Shown: piece by piece, positions 11,954-23,815 of the stretch | Layout: the number at the start of each line of letters is the position of its first letter | How positions within the stretch are numbered: the first letter of the stretch is position 1 | Assembly: GCA_907163345.1 (NCBI GenBank) | Contig: CAJQUN010000056.1 | Span: forward strand, 2,170,001 to 2,234,000 | Source of the DNA: Haberlea rhodopensis | Lineage: Eukaryota; Streptophyta; Magnoliopsida; Lamiales; Gesneriaceae | Direction of reading: 5' to 3' | DNA length: 64,000 nt | Notes under the pieces: model-generated | The model's database searches: none | Told to the model about the DNA's origin: nothing | What the model saw: the letters and a program-made list of their open reading frames with translations, nothing else | Program-made: the position numbers and the translations under genes

Positions 11954-12433
11954 TTAAGATTGAAAATGATATAAACCATGCTCTTCTCTACCAATCCCCA
12001 TTATCTTCCCGAGGTCCTGAAAAACCCAAAAATTGGGAAAGAAAACAACAGAACAATGGTGAGAATGAGTGAGTTTGGAAACAGAAAGGAGGTTGAACTT
12101 ATCATTGAGAACTACAGAACCTACGTTGCTAACAGAAACGTGTGTCCCATTGGGTAAACTAACAGATTTGGTGGAATTAAAAACAAAATTAGAAGTCTTT
12201 AGCAATCGAAAATCACCAACCATATGCTCATTAATCCCAGTATCAATAATCCAACGAGGGGTTAAAGCGGAATTACTCTGAAAACCTGCCATATTTGCTG
12301 CTGCTTCAGTGGGTTGAATGGCATTAGCACCAAGTAATTTCAGAATCTCTGCATATTGAGCTTTCGTAAAGACTGAATCTGATTCCTGCATAATTTCAAC
12401 TCCAACATTTCCAGAACAATCAGAACTTCCCAT
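11954..12433 (-). pseudogene. Copia D protease region
   Basis: It contains the aspartic protease motif WIIDTGINEHM, with the usual DTGA altered to DTGI, followed by the loop SVSLPNGTHVSVSNVGSV typical of the Copia protease-integrase linker. It lies in a separate frame from gag and integrase. Confidence 0.82.
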
Positions 12434-12448
12434 ATTAGCATCGCCAAC

Positions 12449-13400
12449 TTATTTGTTAGGCCCTTTAAAATTCCTTTTGGTAAAACCAGATGATTGTCCT
12501 TTATGCAATCTATGACCAGGAGGATAGCCTATGAGTTTGTAACAATTGCTTTTAGTATGACCAAGCCAATTACAATGCTCACATCTAACTTCATCTTTCT
12601 TCTGAAAATTGTTATGATTTTGGTTCGAATAAAATATAGAGGCAGGAACTAAAGTAGATCCCAAAGAGTGATGTGATTCTTCCTGAGATATGATTGAGAA
12701 AGCTTGACCTATGGTAGGTAAAGGACTCATAATCAAAATTTGATTTCTAATGGAAGCATGACTCTCATGAAGTCCCATTAAAAACTGAAGTAATTTGTGT
12801 TGTTGATCATGCTCAAGGTATTTTCGTGCAGTGACACATTCACGAGCAAGAAGTGAAACTAATGAAGAAAACTCATCCCATAACTGTTTTAGTTTGCAAA
12901 AATAAGTAGAAACAGTTGATTCTCCTTGAACAAATTTAGCAATGTCTCTATACAACGCAAATATTCTAGAGCCATTAACCTTGTCAAATTGTTCCTTCAA
13001 ATCACTCCAAACCTGCGATGCCTCGGAGGAATAAACTTTACCTCCATAAATTTCCTTGGACACAATATTCATAATCCAAGACAAAACTAGGGCATTGCAT
13101 CGCTCCCATTGAGGAAGAGTGGCGCTATCAGCCGAAGGTCTATAATCGCTAATTTGTTCTTAGCTCGAAGTGCGATCAACATCGCACGGCTCCAAATACC
13201 GTAAGTTTGCATACCGATCAAAGCTTCATTAACTAAATTCATACATGGAGTGTCCGAAGCATGAATATAGAGAGGATTATTACCTAGAAATTAGATCAAA
13301 TAGCAGCGGAAGAACAGAAAACACAAAACTGGGAAATTGTTGCGGAGTGCTGAAAATATGCAGCAATCACGAACAATTCAACACAAAATAAATCGGAAAT
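12449..13400 (-). pseudogene. Copia D gag
   Basis: The minus strand encodes a Copia gag (UBN2-type) with the core motif QVWSDLKEQFDKVNGSRIF, a KLKQLWDEF stretch and a CCHC knuckle CEHCNWLGHTKSNC followed by YPPGH. The region upstream of 13084 continues the gag N-terminus (motif YGIWSRAMLIALR) but in a shifted frame. Gag forms the particle that packages the RNA. This copy is inactive because of the frameshift. Confidence 0.85.
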
Positions 13401-13429
13401 TCAGATCGAAATCACTGGCTCCGGTGTCA

Positions 13430-13574
13430 TGTTAAATTCTGTGTATAGAAGAATTGGAGGGAAAATGATTCCCGTTTTCTGATGTATATTCATAATGCTA
13501 GCCGTCTAGCTTTATATACAATAAATAGAGAAACTAACTAACGAGTTTACAAAGCTAATAACTAAAAACAAAAG
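13430..13574 (-). repeat. 5' LTR of Copia D, truncated (145 bp)
   Basis: It matches the 3' LTR closely except that about 28 bases at its outer end are missing. It stops at AAAAG where TRIM sequence resumes. The adjacent inner sequence (minus TGACACCGGAGCCA) resembles the initiator-Met primer site with four transitions. Confidence 0.82.
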
Positions 13575-13710
13575 ATTAAAGTTGTGTCATTACCATTAAC
13601 TATAGTTATTGGTAAAATGGTAAGCGATCGATCATACAATTTGTATCAGAGCCAATCTCGCGTGTTCGATCCCCATGAGTTGCAGAGAGTGCAATTATTG
13701 GAGGAGGGAT

Positions 13711-13850
13711 TGTTTGGGTTCAACAATTGTCTCTGCTTTGTGATCGGTCGAACACATGATGCTTATGCCAGTGTATGGTTGAAAAGATTGAATTTGCGAC
13801 ATTACCTTTAATTATAGTTATCGGTATAACGGTAAGCACTCGATCCTACA
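13711..13850 (+). repeat. Intact 3' LTR of the TRIM (140 bp)
   Basis: It starts TGTTTGGGTTCAACAATTG directly after the polypurine tract and ends CGATCCTACA. It provides the template showing which part of LTR1 was lost next to the Copia D insertion. Confidence 0.82.
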
Positions 13851-13855
13851 ATTTG

Positions 13856-15600
13856 TTTGCTGAATATCCATCGCTTTTTATTACACTCTTGAAATTTCGA
13901 AGATCCTGACACAATTTTATAAATTATTTTCAAAATTTTCTATCATCTTCACTAATTAAATTAAAATAACTACAATCCTTCAATAAATTAATCATCATCT
14001 AGAGTGTGACTAATTTCATTAAAAGATGCGGTGCTATAATTTTTCAAATGTTAACAATTTTCACATATTTTATTCTTATACAAATTTCAGGTGGCATCAA
14101 TATTGTATTGAGTCACTGTTGTCTACATTTTGGTTTAGTGAAATTTCAGTTCATTTACAATTTCAATTGCTTTCATATTTCTGTTTTTACCTATTTTTTT
14201 AAAAAAATTAATAGTAGGAACAAGAAAATTAAACATCTAAAATCAATTTTTTAATACGAAAAGCAGTTAAGCACTTTTCAAAAGTAATCTCAAACACCCG
14301 CTTAATACATAGGCGAAGATTTGCTTTTCGGGCAATGTCTTCTTCTGTTTGGCATTCATACATTTCTAAATTGATAAATTTAATTCGAGACAATTACACA
14401 AATTACGGAAGATGGGAATTCCTTAAGTTTGATATTTAATAAATTTTAAGCACTCTGGTCTTTACTTCTATTCTTACAATTATGAAAAAAAGAAAATCCT
14501 ATTTTGGTCCTTTTGATGGGTATTATACTAATAATTTAAATCTCACGAAAAATCCATACACGAATTTATTGTTTTAAGAAATGATTTGAAATGACTCCAT
14601 ATTAAGATGTATTTGAAATCCTCAGCTTCAAATTCATCAATTCAAATTTGATGAAATTATTTGATTTGGAGTAAGAGATTTGATTGGGAACCATCAATTC
14701 AAATTGGATGAAAATATTTGATTTAAAAGAAGGGATTTGATTTGAGAAATGATTTGATAAATAGATTTTAAATGACACTATCATAAGAGTATCTGAAATC
14801 CAAGCAATTACTATTGAAACTGTTTACTTCGATATGAAATTCAAATGAATTTAAGTAGCATTTGGATTGAATGATTTGATTTTGAAGGAAATTATTAGAA
14901 ATCTAATCATTTGAATTTAATGGATTTGAAATGACATGTAGATAGTTTTCATTTCAAATTATCCCAAAATACGAAGAAAAATGCGTGCAAGAAGAATGAT
15001 GAATTTGAAATATCACTTCAATTTTTTACTCAAATATAAAAGGTGGATTTGAGGTGGAAGGCAGTGAGATGTTGTATTGATTTTCATGCCTATTGAGAGC
15101 CCGATTAAATAAATCAAGCCCATAAAATATAACCTTAATAGGCCCAAAAGAGCCAACCTCAATAAATTTTTCACACTAAAAATTATTTTTTAAAATTACA
15201 TTTTATCCCTCCAAAATTACAGTTTGACCCCTTAAAATTTTGGTTGCCCTAATATTTGTAAAAAGTAAAAAAAAAAAAAAATCCCGTCCTTCCCATAATT
15301 CATGTGCCCGCCCCTGGCTATCGGAGTCTAGTCGATGAATTTGCCATCAAAGACTTGAATTTGACCATTCATTTATTCCGGGCTAAATTATAAGAGCCAG
15401 TTCAAACATTATGATTCAAGTTTCTGCGTCAAATTAGACAACACAGTTTGGAGCAACCACCATTTACAATTATTTCCATAGAACTCAGCCTTTGATATTC
15501 CTAATCCCCGTTGAAGCAAAAGCTAAAGTTTTAATAATTAAAATCCACAGCAGAAAAATTCCAGATAATATAATAAGATACCTAAACTAGCTGAGACAAC
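13856..15600. other. AT-rich spacer with GATTTG-rich low-complexity segment
   Basis: No gene is visible. At 14590-14960 the sequence repeats variants of AAATTTGATT and GATTTGAAAT, resembling a degenerate MITE. A similar low-complexity patch occurs at 51735-51910. At 15130-15320 there is a segment similar in style to 52830-53040, probably an old dispersed repeat. Confidence 0.5.
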
Positions 15601-15611
15601 AATTTTGGTGT

Positions 15612-16891
15612 TGACGGACGTAATTGTGTGCTCATAAATTTGATATCCTTGTGTGCACATGTGTTGACGTGGTTTTGTTTTGTTTATTTGTGTATAAATG
15701 ATTATATTTTTAGGATTATTAGATTATTATAAGGGCATTTTGATCGCAAGGATAAATTTTAAAATGCTCAATTACAAAGTTAAGGACATTTGAGAAATAA
15801 ATCTGATCAAGTTAAGTTATTTTTCAAAAAAACAATCGGGTTTGGGTATTACCCGAATTGTATGTCGGGTTGGGGTCACGTAGAATTTTTTATACTTGAT
15901 ACCGGGTCAGGTACCCATATAAATTTTTTTTTTAAAAATAAGGATTAGAGACTTTGGTTTTGAAATATATCTTACTTCGACATTTAGTATTTTCCTATAA
16001 TTAAACGGAGTTACTCCATGATTATTGGGTTCGAAGAACTATACTAATCCGGATTTTAATGTTAACATAACTTGCTCGTGTTATTACTAATCAATATATC
16101 GAGTTTGCAGTGAAGTTGTCAGCGCTTACAAAGCTTCAACGAAGTTGATGAAAGACTCAATTCTAAGAAGACAAGCTAGTGAATCGATCAGCAACACCGA
16201 TCAATCATTTCAGTATAGTTGACCTGAGTCTTGCTGAGAACTGGCGAACCAGACTCCATATTTAGACCAATCTACACCAGGGCAACAAAGAGGCCAATAA
16301 ATCTACGAAGGAAAAGCTAGTTAACTGACCAGTGGAATCAAAATCAACTAACCTCACTGGAAGGAAGAAATCAGTTAAGTATTCAACTTAACTGATATAG
16401 ACAGAGACCAGCTAAGTCAAACAAACTAAAAGATCAGACCATTTGAGTGTTCAGATTAGCGAAGTCGTCAACAACTCATCCTGAAGATATCTATGAGTAA
16501 TCGATCCTAGAGGAGAGCCTACATGAATATATTAGCTTAATTGAGAGCATACCCCACACACATGCACACCATCATTGAATAGAATATCTGGTCATGTATA
16601 TGATCAACGATGCGTCACAAATACTCGTTCTTGTATAGTGAGCTTTGTTGTACAATAGTGATGTGTGTAACTGTCAGACTTGTGGCTGACCAGTATAAGA
16701 GAGAAGAGATGAGTTATACTGCTGAGGAGCAGTGAAATTGAGATGCTATGAGTTCCAGACATAAGGTGGCCTCGGCTGGAGCGGGTTAGTACAAATGATT
16801 GTATTAATCAAAGTCTTCCAGTGGAATCCTTTTATTCAGTGGAAGAATGAGAGATGTAGAATGAAAAACTTTAAAACTTTCCTAACAAATC
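15612..16891 (+). repeat. Possible solo LTR or LTR fragment (SIRE-like)
   Basis: The right part ends in TTTCCTAACA after a purine-rich segment (TTCCAGTGGAATCC, GGAAGAATGAGAGATGTAG). A comparable motif order occurs at 39300-39610. I found no target duplication, and the left end (TGTTGACGGACG at 15612) is a guess. No coding region is present. Confidence 0.35.
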
Positions 16892-17831
16892 TATGTGCAT
16901 ATTTATTTTTTGTGTGTTTACTTTTACAATTTATTACATTGTTTAATCAGTTTAGAGCATGTTAGTTTTAATTACTTAAACTTGATTTCTTTAAACCAAA
17001 CTCGATGTCATCTCTCGGTTCAAACATTTAAGGACACGAGTTATTGCAGCTCACTTGATTGGACTGATCAACCTCTCAGTATCGATTCTAACACAATATC
17101 TGAGCAGTCGACTCGACTCACACCCATCACCGATATATTTTCTCTAATAGATAAGTAAACTAAACATTATTTCAATGGCAGTAGGATACTAAAAAAAATT
17201 AAACTAATATTATGCAAAAATAATAAAAATATAGAAGTGATACCAATTCAAATATCTAAATTTCAAAACTATAATCTTTAAAGAAGCCCAAAGCGTTATG
17301 GTCAATCTCTTTATTGTTTTGAAATATTCTTTTTTTATTTTCGGTTGAAAAGTACATAAATATGAAAGAGCATAATACCATATATGATCAAATTTTACAG
17401 AATGTATCTCATGAAGTTCATAAATTAAATCATATTTAAGTCACATATTCAACATGTTTAATAATCACATCTTTAATTCGTATGTACATATGACAAATTA
17501 TATAAATTGTATCATATAATAAATAATATGTATGGCAGGATTTTTTTCTCCTCTCTTATCAGTTACTTACCATTTGGGATCCAAATCAAAATATAAAATA
17601 ATACTTTCTAATATCAAAATATTTCCACACACTTTTTTCTTTTTGAACATACACTTTCATTTGAATAAATATAAATAATCAATAATCTAAATTTTTTGTC
17701 AATATTTGTAGGCTATAATATTATAATATTATTTTTATAAAAAAACTAAGGGGTTTACAAGATACCCGATATTAATCGGGTATCAAATATATTGGTTGTA
17801 ATCAGATATTTTTGTTTATTTACCCTATATA

Positions 17832-18343
17832 TGTTGGAAAAAAATGAATAAAATGAAAAAAAAATAAAGAGGAAATTTTTTTGAGTGCTCATCGAGCTCG
17901 GCAGAATGTTTCTTCTTGCGTGAAATGGTGTGTCCATTCATGTTGGGGTGTATTTTTCCTTGATATGGTGCATACAAATGGTATCTTTTGGACTCCTATT
18001 TTCATTCACTATATATAGGACATTCCCCACTTGTTAAATATGGAATTTAGAAATTCACATCATATTTGAAGATCAAAATTTGAGTAATTCATCATTGTTA
18101 TGGTTGAGCGTTTTTAGACCTTTGTGGTTTAAATGATTTGTGATTGGAGTGCTGCTATCACAAATCATAGTCGTTGTATCTTGGGAGACAAATTGCCAAG
18201 TAAACCGTTAGCACCGTAGTGGGACAATATTGTCTTAAGGACGGAGATTCCAAATCTCGCCTCGACATTTCTAATACAAAGTCATTTGTTATTTTTGCTT
18301 GCTACTTTCCTAAGATACACATCCAATATAACTTTTAACAACA
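17832..18343 (+). repeat. 5' LTR of Copia A (512 bp)
   Basis: It has a TATA box (CTATATATAGG, about 18008) and an internal segment CAATATTGTCTTAAG (18225-18239) that is complementary to the site just downstream of the LTR. Compared with the 3' LTR it lacks about 30 bp between two palindromic CTCGATCGATCGAG-type motifs. Confidence 0.88.
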
Positions 18344-18360
18344 ATCTTAAGACAATATTG
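18344..18360 (+). other. Putative primer-binding site, complementary to the own LTR
   Basis: The bases ATCTTAAGACAATATTG follow the LTR directly. They do not resemble the initiator-Met site. CTTAAGACAATATTG (18346-18360) is the exact reverse complement of 18225-18239 in the LTR. The position is where a primer-binding site must lie. Self-pairing is seen in the sequence; its role in priming is inference. Confidence 0.6.
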
Positions 18361-18367
18361 GCAACAA

Positions 18368-19156
18368 ATGGCTTCGTCGAGTGCAACAACGACTCCAGTT
18401 CATCATGGTGAAAGGCCTGAAAAGTTTAATGGGAACGATTTCAAGCGATGGCAACAAAAGATGTTTTATTTGACAACCTTGGGGTTGGCAAGGTTCCTCA
18501 ATGAGGATGCTCCTACTATTATGGAGAGTGAAACTGACAACCAAAAGAGAGTTGCGGTTGATGCGTGGAATCAAAGCGATTTCCTGTGCAAGAATTATAT
18601 TCTAAATGGACTGGACAACACATTATACAATGTGTATTGTCTAGTGAAGACGGCCAAGAAATTGTGGCAATCCTTGGAGAAAAAGTATAGATCCGAGGAT
18701 GCCGGCATGAAGAAATTCATCGTTGGGCGATTCCTGGATTTCAAAATGGTTGATACAAAGCCTGTGATAGCACAAGTGAAGATTTGCAAGTAATCATGCA
18801 CGAAATTCATACGGAGGGAATGGTTCTAAGTGACTCATTCCAAGTGGCCGCCATGATTGAAAAGTTGCCTCCGTCGTGGAAGGACTTTAAGAATTATCTC
18901 AAGTATAAACGAAAAGAGATGAATCTTGAAGACCATGTGGTTCGCTTGCGGAACAAAGCGGAAGTTTGATGGCATAGCCTCCAAATTTGGAAAGGCGAAA
19001 AAGTTCAAAGGCAAGTGCTATAAATGTGGAAAACCCAATCACATGGCGAAGGATTGTCGCAATAAAGACGATCGTGGGAAGGCTATGGATCAAGTAAATG
19101 TGACCGAAGAAGATCATATCTCAATTGATTTGGATGATCTAGCGCTTACCGCTTAA
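18368..19156 (+). pseudogene. Copia A gag
   Basis: It starts with MASSSATTTPVHHGERPEKF 25 bp after the LTR and shows the motif NGNDFKRWQQKM typical of this gag family. A frameshift near 18785 and a second near 18960 break it. The zinc knuckle CYKCGKPNHMAKDC (spacing CX2CX4HX4C) and the C-terminal DLDDLALTA lie in the third frame and end at a TAA at 19154-19156. Confidence 0.88.
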
Positions 19157-19654
19157 ATTAGATTGTGTATCTTTGAAAGTTGTAAACTCCAAGAATGGAG
19201 TGATTCTAAATAAATGTAATGACAATATTTGTTGAAAGCAATAAAATTTATGTTATTGCTTCTTGTAGTGAATCTTATGGTTTGTGGCATGATTGCTAGG
19301 ATCATTTAAACCATAGTTCGCAGCACAAATTGTAATGTTAAGTTTATTGCATATATGGGCACTAAGTTAACAAAATCGTCATTCATTTGTTAGAAGAATC
19401 GTAAAGTCTCTAGAGTTTACTCACAGTGATGTTTGTGATGGAAAGATTGTGCAAACTAGAGATGTGAGAAAAATAATTTGTTACTTTATCGAGATTTGCA
19501 CATGATATTGTTGTGACTTTTTTGCTATGAAGCAAAAACGAGGCCAGTGAGGTTTAAACACTTCAAGAATGAGATTGCCATAAAATTTAGCAAATGGGTT
19601 TTGCTATGGGAAATTGTGAGTAGATTATACTTGTGTTGTCTAAGAATTTGAGGC

Positions 19655-20010
19655 TTAAGCTTGAATCTGCAAGACTATAAAATTTTGAATTCGAGTTCTA
19701 AGCTTGGTACGCTTAAAACACAAGTGATAAATAAGCCACAAATTTTGATTAGGCATTGCAATATCTCAAATTGGTTCATTTTGAACTTATAAGCTAGTAC
19801 ACTTATAACATGAATTTGCAAGATTTAAAATCTTGAATTCAAGTTTTCTAAGTTAGTGCGCTTAAATTGCAAATTGTGAACCGAGTTTGAGAATATTATC
19901 CAAGTTTTAACTTTTGTAAGCAAGTACACTTAAATCCAAAATTTTCAAGAAATAAAAACTTGAATTTGAATTTGTAAGACTATAACGCTTAGAACTTGAA
20001 ACACGAAAGT
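19655..20010 (+). repeat. Hairpin-repeat array of Copia A
   Basis: It is a degenerate series of units built from TTGCAAGATT, AATCTTGAATTCAAG and CTAAGNNNGTACGCTTAAA. CAAGATTTAAAATCTTG (19819-19835) is a near-perfect 8-bp stem. The same array occurs at matching places in elements B and C. It occupies the position where protease and integrase should be. No conserved reading frame is seen. Confidence 0.65.
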
Positions 20011-20029
20011 TTGAACGCCAATGCACTTT

Positions 20030-21470
20030 GTTACTACCCAAAGTTATGGGGGTTGCAATTCTACGATTCAATCACTTACCACATATAGGCAAGGACGCAA
20101 AGCCTTGTGATTGAAGGAAAAGAGAGTTTCCTACAATATTTGAAATGTTGGGGTACTTGGCTAAATTAGAAATGAAGGCCAAAGTAAAGTCATAACAAAA
20201 ACCAAATAAAAGACATGAAGAGTTTGACAAATCATGTTGTCAAATAGATTAACGAGTGTGACAAATATGTACACACCTAAGCATAGATATGTTTGTGTAT
20301 TGATGATATGCTCATTGTAGAAGCAATTTAGAAATCATCAAGTAACAAAGGAAAAATGTTGACGAAACATTTTTACATGTGTGCATCAAGAATAATGTTT
20401 GGAATGAAGTTTCCAAGACACTTGAAGAATGAAATCTCAATGATTAATTCGAGTTTCAAATTTTAAGCTTTATGTATAAATTTCAAGTTTGCAAGAAATG
20501 GAATCTTGAACTTGTAATTTTTATGTGCTTAAAAATTTTGAATTGTAAATTAAAGTTGAGTATTTTGATCTGGTCTCGAATTTTGAAATAACGTGTTAAC
20601 AACGCTTACAATTCGATGATGGAAATATCCTAAAACGGTAAAATGATGCAAAAGAGGTAATGTGATTACCAAAACTGAAGAAATAATGTTGTGGAAAATT
20701 CTCTATGAAAAACATATAAAGCTTCTTCGGCCGAGTTGCTTTATACGTTGTTAGAGAAAAATCATGTGCATGCAACTAAAATGTGTTGCGAATAATGCTA
20801 TAGGACAAAATGATCTCTAGTGGCATAATCGTGAGTGATTATGTAAAACCACAGATCCGCATATGAAATGATTAACCGAGAGATCGTGTGAAAGTTTATC
20901 GAGGAGAATGTGGTTAAAACCCTAAAATCAAAATCTCATAGTGGATACCCAACCTTGTTGACTGGAGATCCCAAGATCTAGGTTCAAAAGGGACAACTAA
21001 ATTATGAGATTGTATAAACACCTTGGAGAATTAATCTCCGACCCATTCCTATGATAAGGGGTGTAGCCTGTAAAAAGGGTACGAGGATAGGCAAAAGGCC
21101 TTTAATGATTCCTAAGACATAAGAATATGTTGGAGTATATCGGGATACTCTTCTAGGAGATCATCTACGTGAGTGCGAAATGTGGCCGCTTCAAAGAATG
21201 AAAAGCACTTATGAAACAAAGCTTGGCCATGGCCAAAACGGAGACAACCGTAAGAAACCATACGAAGGTTAGAATTGTTATGGTGTGGGTTCAATTGTCT
21301 TGGTTTACACCAACGATTAAATAGTTCAAGACTATAAGTTCACTATTAAGTCAAGTAAATCCGATTGAATACTACTACAGAAGATTCAAAGCCGCAAGCT
21401 ATCTGTCCAGATGACATAATAGTTCGTTAAAAGCTCTCAGTTGTATAAATGCATTAATTTAATTCATGTG
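20030..21470 (+). pseudogene. Copia A pol remnant
   Basis: Only scattered traces remain. One is a degraded RT active-site region near 20270-20380 (CIDDMLIVEAI, with YVDD altered). Another is the 3' tail shared with B, GGATACCCAACCTTGTTGAC at about 20941. Most of the pol domain is deleted or scrambled, so the element is non-autonomous. Confidence 0.65.
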
Positions 21471-21476
21471 GGGGAT

Positions 21477-22029
21477 TGTTGGAAAAAAATGAATAAAATG
21501 AAAAAAAATAAAGAGGAAATTTTTTTGAGTGCTCAATCGATCGAGCACTTTTGCTCGATCGATCGAGCTCGGCATAATGTTTCTTCTTGCGTGAAATGGT
21601 GTGTCCATTCATGTTGGGGTGTGTTTTTTCCTTGATATGGTGCATCCAAATAGTGTCTTTTGGACTCCTATTTTTCATTCACTATATATAGGACATTCCC
21701 CACTTGTAAAATATGAAATTTAGAAATTCACATCATATTTGAAGATCAAAATTTGAGTAATTTTGTGAGTCTTCATCATTGTTATGGTTGAGCGTTTTTA
21801 GACCTTTGTGGTTTAAAAGATTTGTGATTTGGAGTGCTCCTATCACAAATCATAGTTGTTGTATCTTGGGAGATAAATTGTCAAAGTAAACCTTTAGCAC
21901 CGTAGCGGGGCAATATTATCTTAAGGACAGAGATTCCAAATCTCGCCCCGACATTTCTAATACAAAGTCATTTGTTGTTTTTGCTTATTACTTTCCTAAG
22001 ATACACATCCAATATAATTTTTAACAACA
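21477..22029 (+). repeat. 3' LTR of Copia A (553 bp)
   Basis: It preserves two GATCGATCGAG palindromes (about 21536-21572) that have collapsed into one short remnant in the 5' LTR. The complement segment has one change here (CAATATTATCTTAAG). Confidence 0.88.
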
Positions 22030-22034
22030 ATATA

Positions 22035-23213
22035 TTAGGTTTTTTAATTATTAACCCAAAAAAAATATATTACAAAATGATGTGAAATAAGAGGGTTACA
22101 AAAGTAACCCAGTCGCCTCAGTTGACTTCTTGAAAAAAATTATTTTTCTAATTTTACTGAAAATGCCAATTGAGTTGGTTGCCTCTGTAAAAACAAGTTT
22201 AGAAATCGTTTAATGCCACAACTTCATTTAACAAATGCGCTAACATCTAGGTGTAAGAATCCGTATTGTCGAATGTAAGCAGCCGTCGATTAACGTAGCG
22301 TTGCCAAAACATAAAAGAAAATGAATAAATCAATCAAGCAGAGAAAAAAGTAAACAAAGTTGTAGCCAAAATATAAAGGGTTGAAGTGCTTCTTGACAAG
22401 AAAAAGTATGGATATGGTTACAGATTTGTCATTCGAAACTGTGAGCATTCGAAACTGTGAGCTACTAGTCTGAAATGAACAAGAATCAAAGTACAGATTT
22501 TAGACAGGATTATGAGGAATATAAGGAAGTCCATCACTCACCTTTCATTTGTAATTGATGAATCTGAAGTGAGTTTCAACTTTCATCTGGAAATTAAGTT
22601 CTTGAAGGCTCGGGCACCTTAAACCTGTTGCTTTTGGCTATTTCTTGTTCTGTCTATGCTTGATATTTTGATCTTTTTGTTGGATTACTGATTTCCAAGT
22701 AGTTTGTATGGGAAGCCAAACATTTGGGCTTGGTTTAAGCTCAATGAACAAAAGTCGCTGACGGAGTGTAGTATTTTGAAGGGAAATGGGTGTGGATGCG
22801 ATCTATCCACTTTTCTTTTTTCCTTCTGTTTTTACTGATGACGTCAACTGGGTTGCCGTTTAGTAAAATTAATTAATTTTATTAAAGACACCATTTTTTT
22901 TTGGGTTTAATAATTTTAAAAACCCCTTTATGTTGGATACTTGATTAAAAATAACTGAACCCAAAACTCGACCTGCGACCACTCCTAGGTGGAAGAAGGA
23001 ATTGAAAAAATAGGGAGAAGAAACTCGACAATATTGGTTGGAGGAATTTGGTTTACCGGAATTGAAAAAATATGGAGAAGAAACTCCTGGGAGATTAAAG
23101 CTAAGGTTGGGTTGGAGGAGGAAGAAGAAGATGCAGATGTTGGACAAGTCATGGGCAATTCAAGCTCTAATTCAAGGCAAACTTATGGCCAGATTCCTTA
23201 GCCGGCTTTGGTT
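22035..23213. other. Spacer between Copia A and B
   Basis: No recognisable gene. At 22996-23090 a segment of about 30 bp (GGAATTGAAAAAATANGG, GAGAAGAAACTC) is directly repeated at about 60-bp spacing. The sequence 23100-23213 continues, after removal of element B and one target copy, into 28405-28560. Confidence 0.5.
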
Positions 23214-23218
23214 GTCCT

Positions 23219-23815
23219 TGTTGGAAAAAGCGAAAGTTGGAAACGAAAAAGATGAATTAATTTTTTTTAAAGGCTCGATCGATCGAGCACAGTTGCTCGA
23301 TCGATCGAGCGGACCAGAACTTTGTTTTTTGGTTGCTACAGGAGCTCGATCGATCGAGCTGGGTGCTCGATAGATCGAGCCCTGTTTCAGATTTATGAAA
23401 TAATATGTCCATTGATGTTTGATATGCAATTTTTGGCCAAATTGTGCCTCCAAATGGTGTCCTTTGGACTTGGTTTTTGGTCTACTATATAACCAACATG
23501 AACCCACTTGATTTTATACTGAATTTCGAAATTCATTCATGATTTTTTAGTGAAATTTGAGAGCATTTGTTGTTCATCAAATTGAATGCTTTGAACCTTT
23601 GTGATTTGATGACTTGTGATTTGGAGTGCTCCTATCACAAGTCATAGTCGTTGTATCTTGGGAAACAAATTATCATAGCAAACCGTTAGCACCATAGCGG
23701 GTCAATATTGTCTTAAGGACGGGGATTACAAATCTCACCTCGACATAAAAAAATTGTTTTGAAGCCATTGTTATTTTTCTTGAGATACATTTTGAGAAAA
23801 ATCTTATAAACAACA
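23219..23815 (+). repeat. 5' LTR of Copia B (597 bp)
   Basis: It carries four GCTCGATCGATCGAGC-type palindromes (about 23275-23382, one with a mismatch). It also carries the complement segment CAATATTGTCTTAAG (23703-23717). Confidence 0.9.

Larger units (their letters stand above)
8941..13574 (-). mobile_element. Copia element D (minus strand), decayed, nested in the TRIM
   Basis: Direct repeats at 8941-9112 and 13430-13574 are the two LTRs. Between them on the minus strand lie gag, protease, integrase, RT and RNase H in Copia order. The coding region is broken into many frames. The 5' LTR lacks its first bases through a deletion that also removed part of the TRIM LTR. A polypurine tract (minus CATGATGGGGAG) abuts the 3' LTR at 9113-9124. 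Confidence 0.88.
8911..13850 (+). mobile_element. TRIM element (about 350 bp originally) split by Copia D
   Basis: LTR1 (8911-8940 plus 13575-13638) and LTR2 (13711-13850) align and have TG/CA ends. LTR1 is followed by a primer-binding site TTGTATCAGAGCC (13641-13653, one mismatch to the initiator-Met type). LTR2 is preceded by a polypurine tract GGAGGAGGGA (13700-13709). The only internal DNA is 72 bp (13639-13710). Target duplications ATTTG flank the whole structure (8906-8910 and 13851-13855). The size and lack of genes define a terminal-repeat retrotransposon in miniature. I saw no 5S rRNA-like segment, so it is not of the Cassandra type. Confidence 0.82.
17832..22029 (+). mobile_element. 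Copia element A, decayed, complete with both LTRs
   Basis: LTRs at 17832-18343 and 21477-22029 start TGTTGGAAAAAA and end AACAACA. Target duplications ATATA sit at 17827-17831 and 22030-22034. Internally there is a broken gag, a non-coding hairpin-repeat array and only traces of pol. The polypurine tract GTGGGGGAT precedes the 3' LTR. It is the first of three related neighbouring elements, which lie in one orientation but are separate insertions, since A and B have different exact duplications. Confidence 0.9.

Noticed and set aside
18344..18360. Standard tRNA primer-binding site for Copia A
   Set aside because: The sequence shows no similarity to the TGGTATCAGAGC consensus. The self-complementary reading explains all 15 bases.
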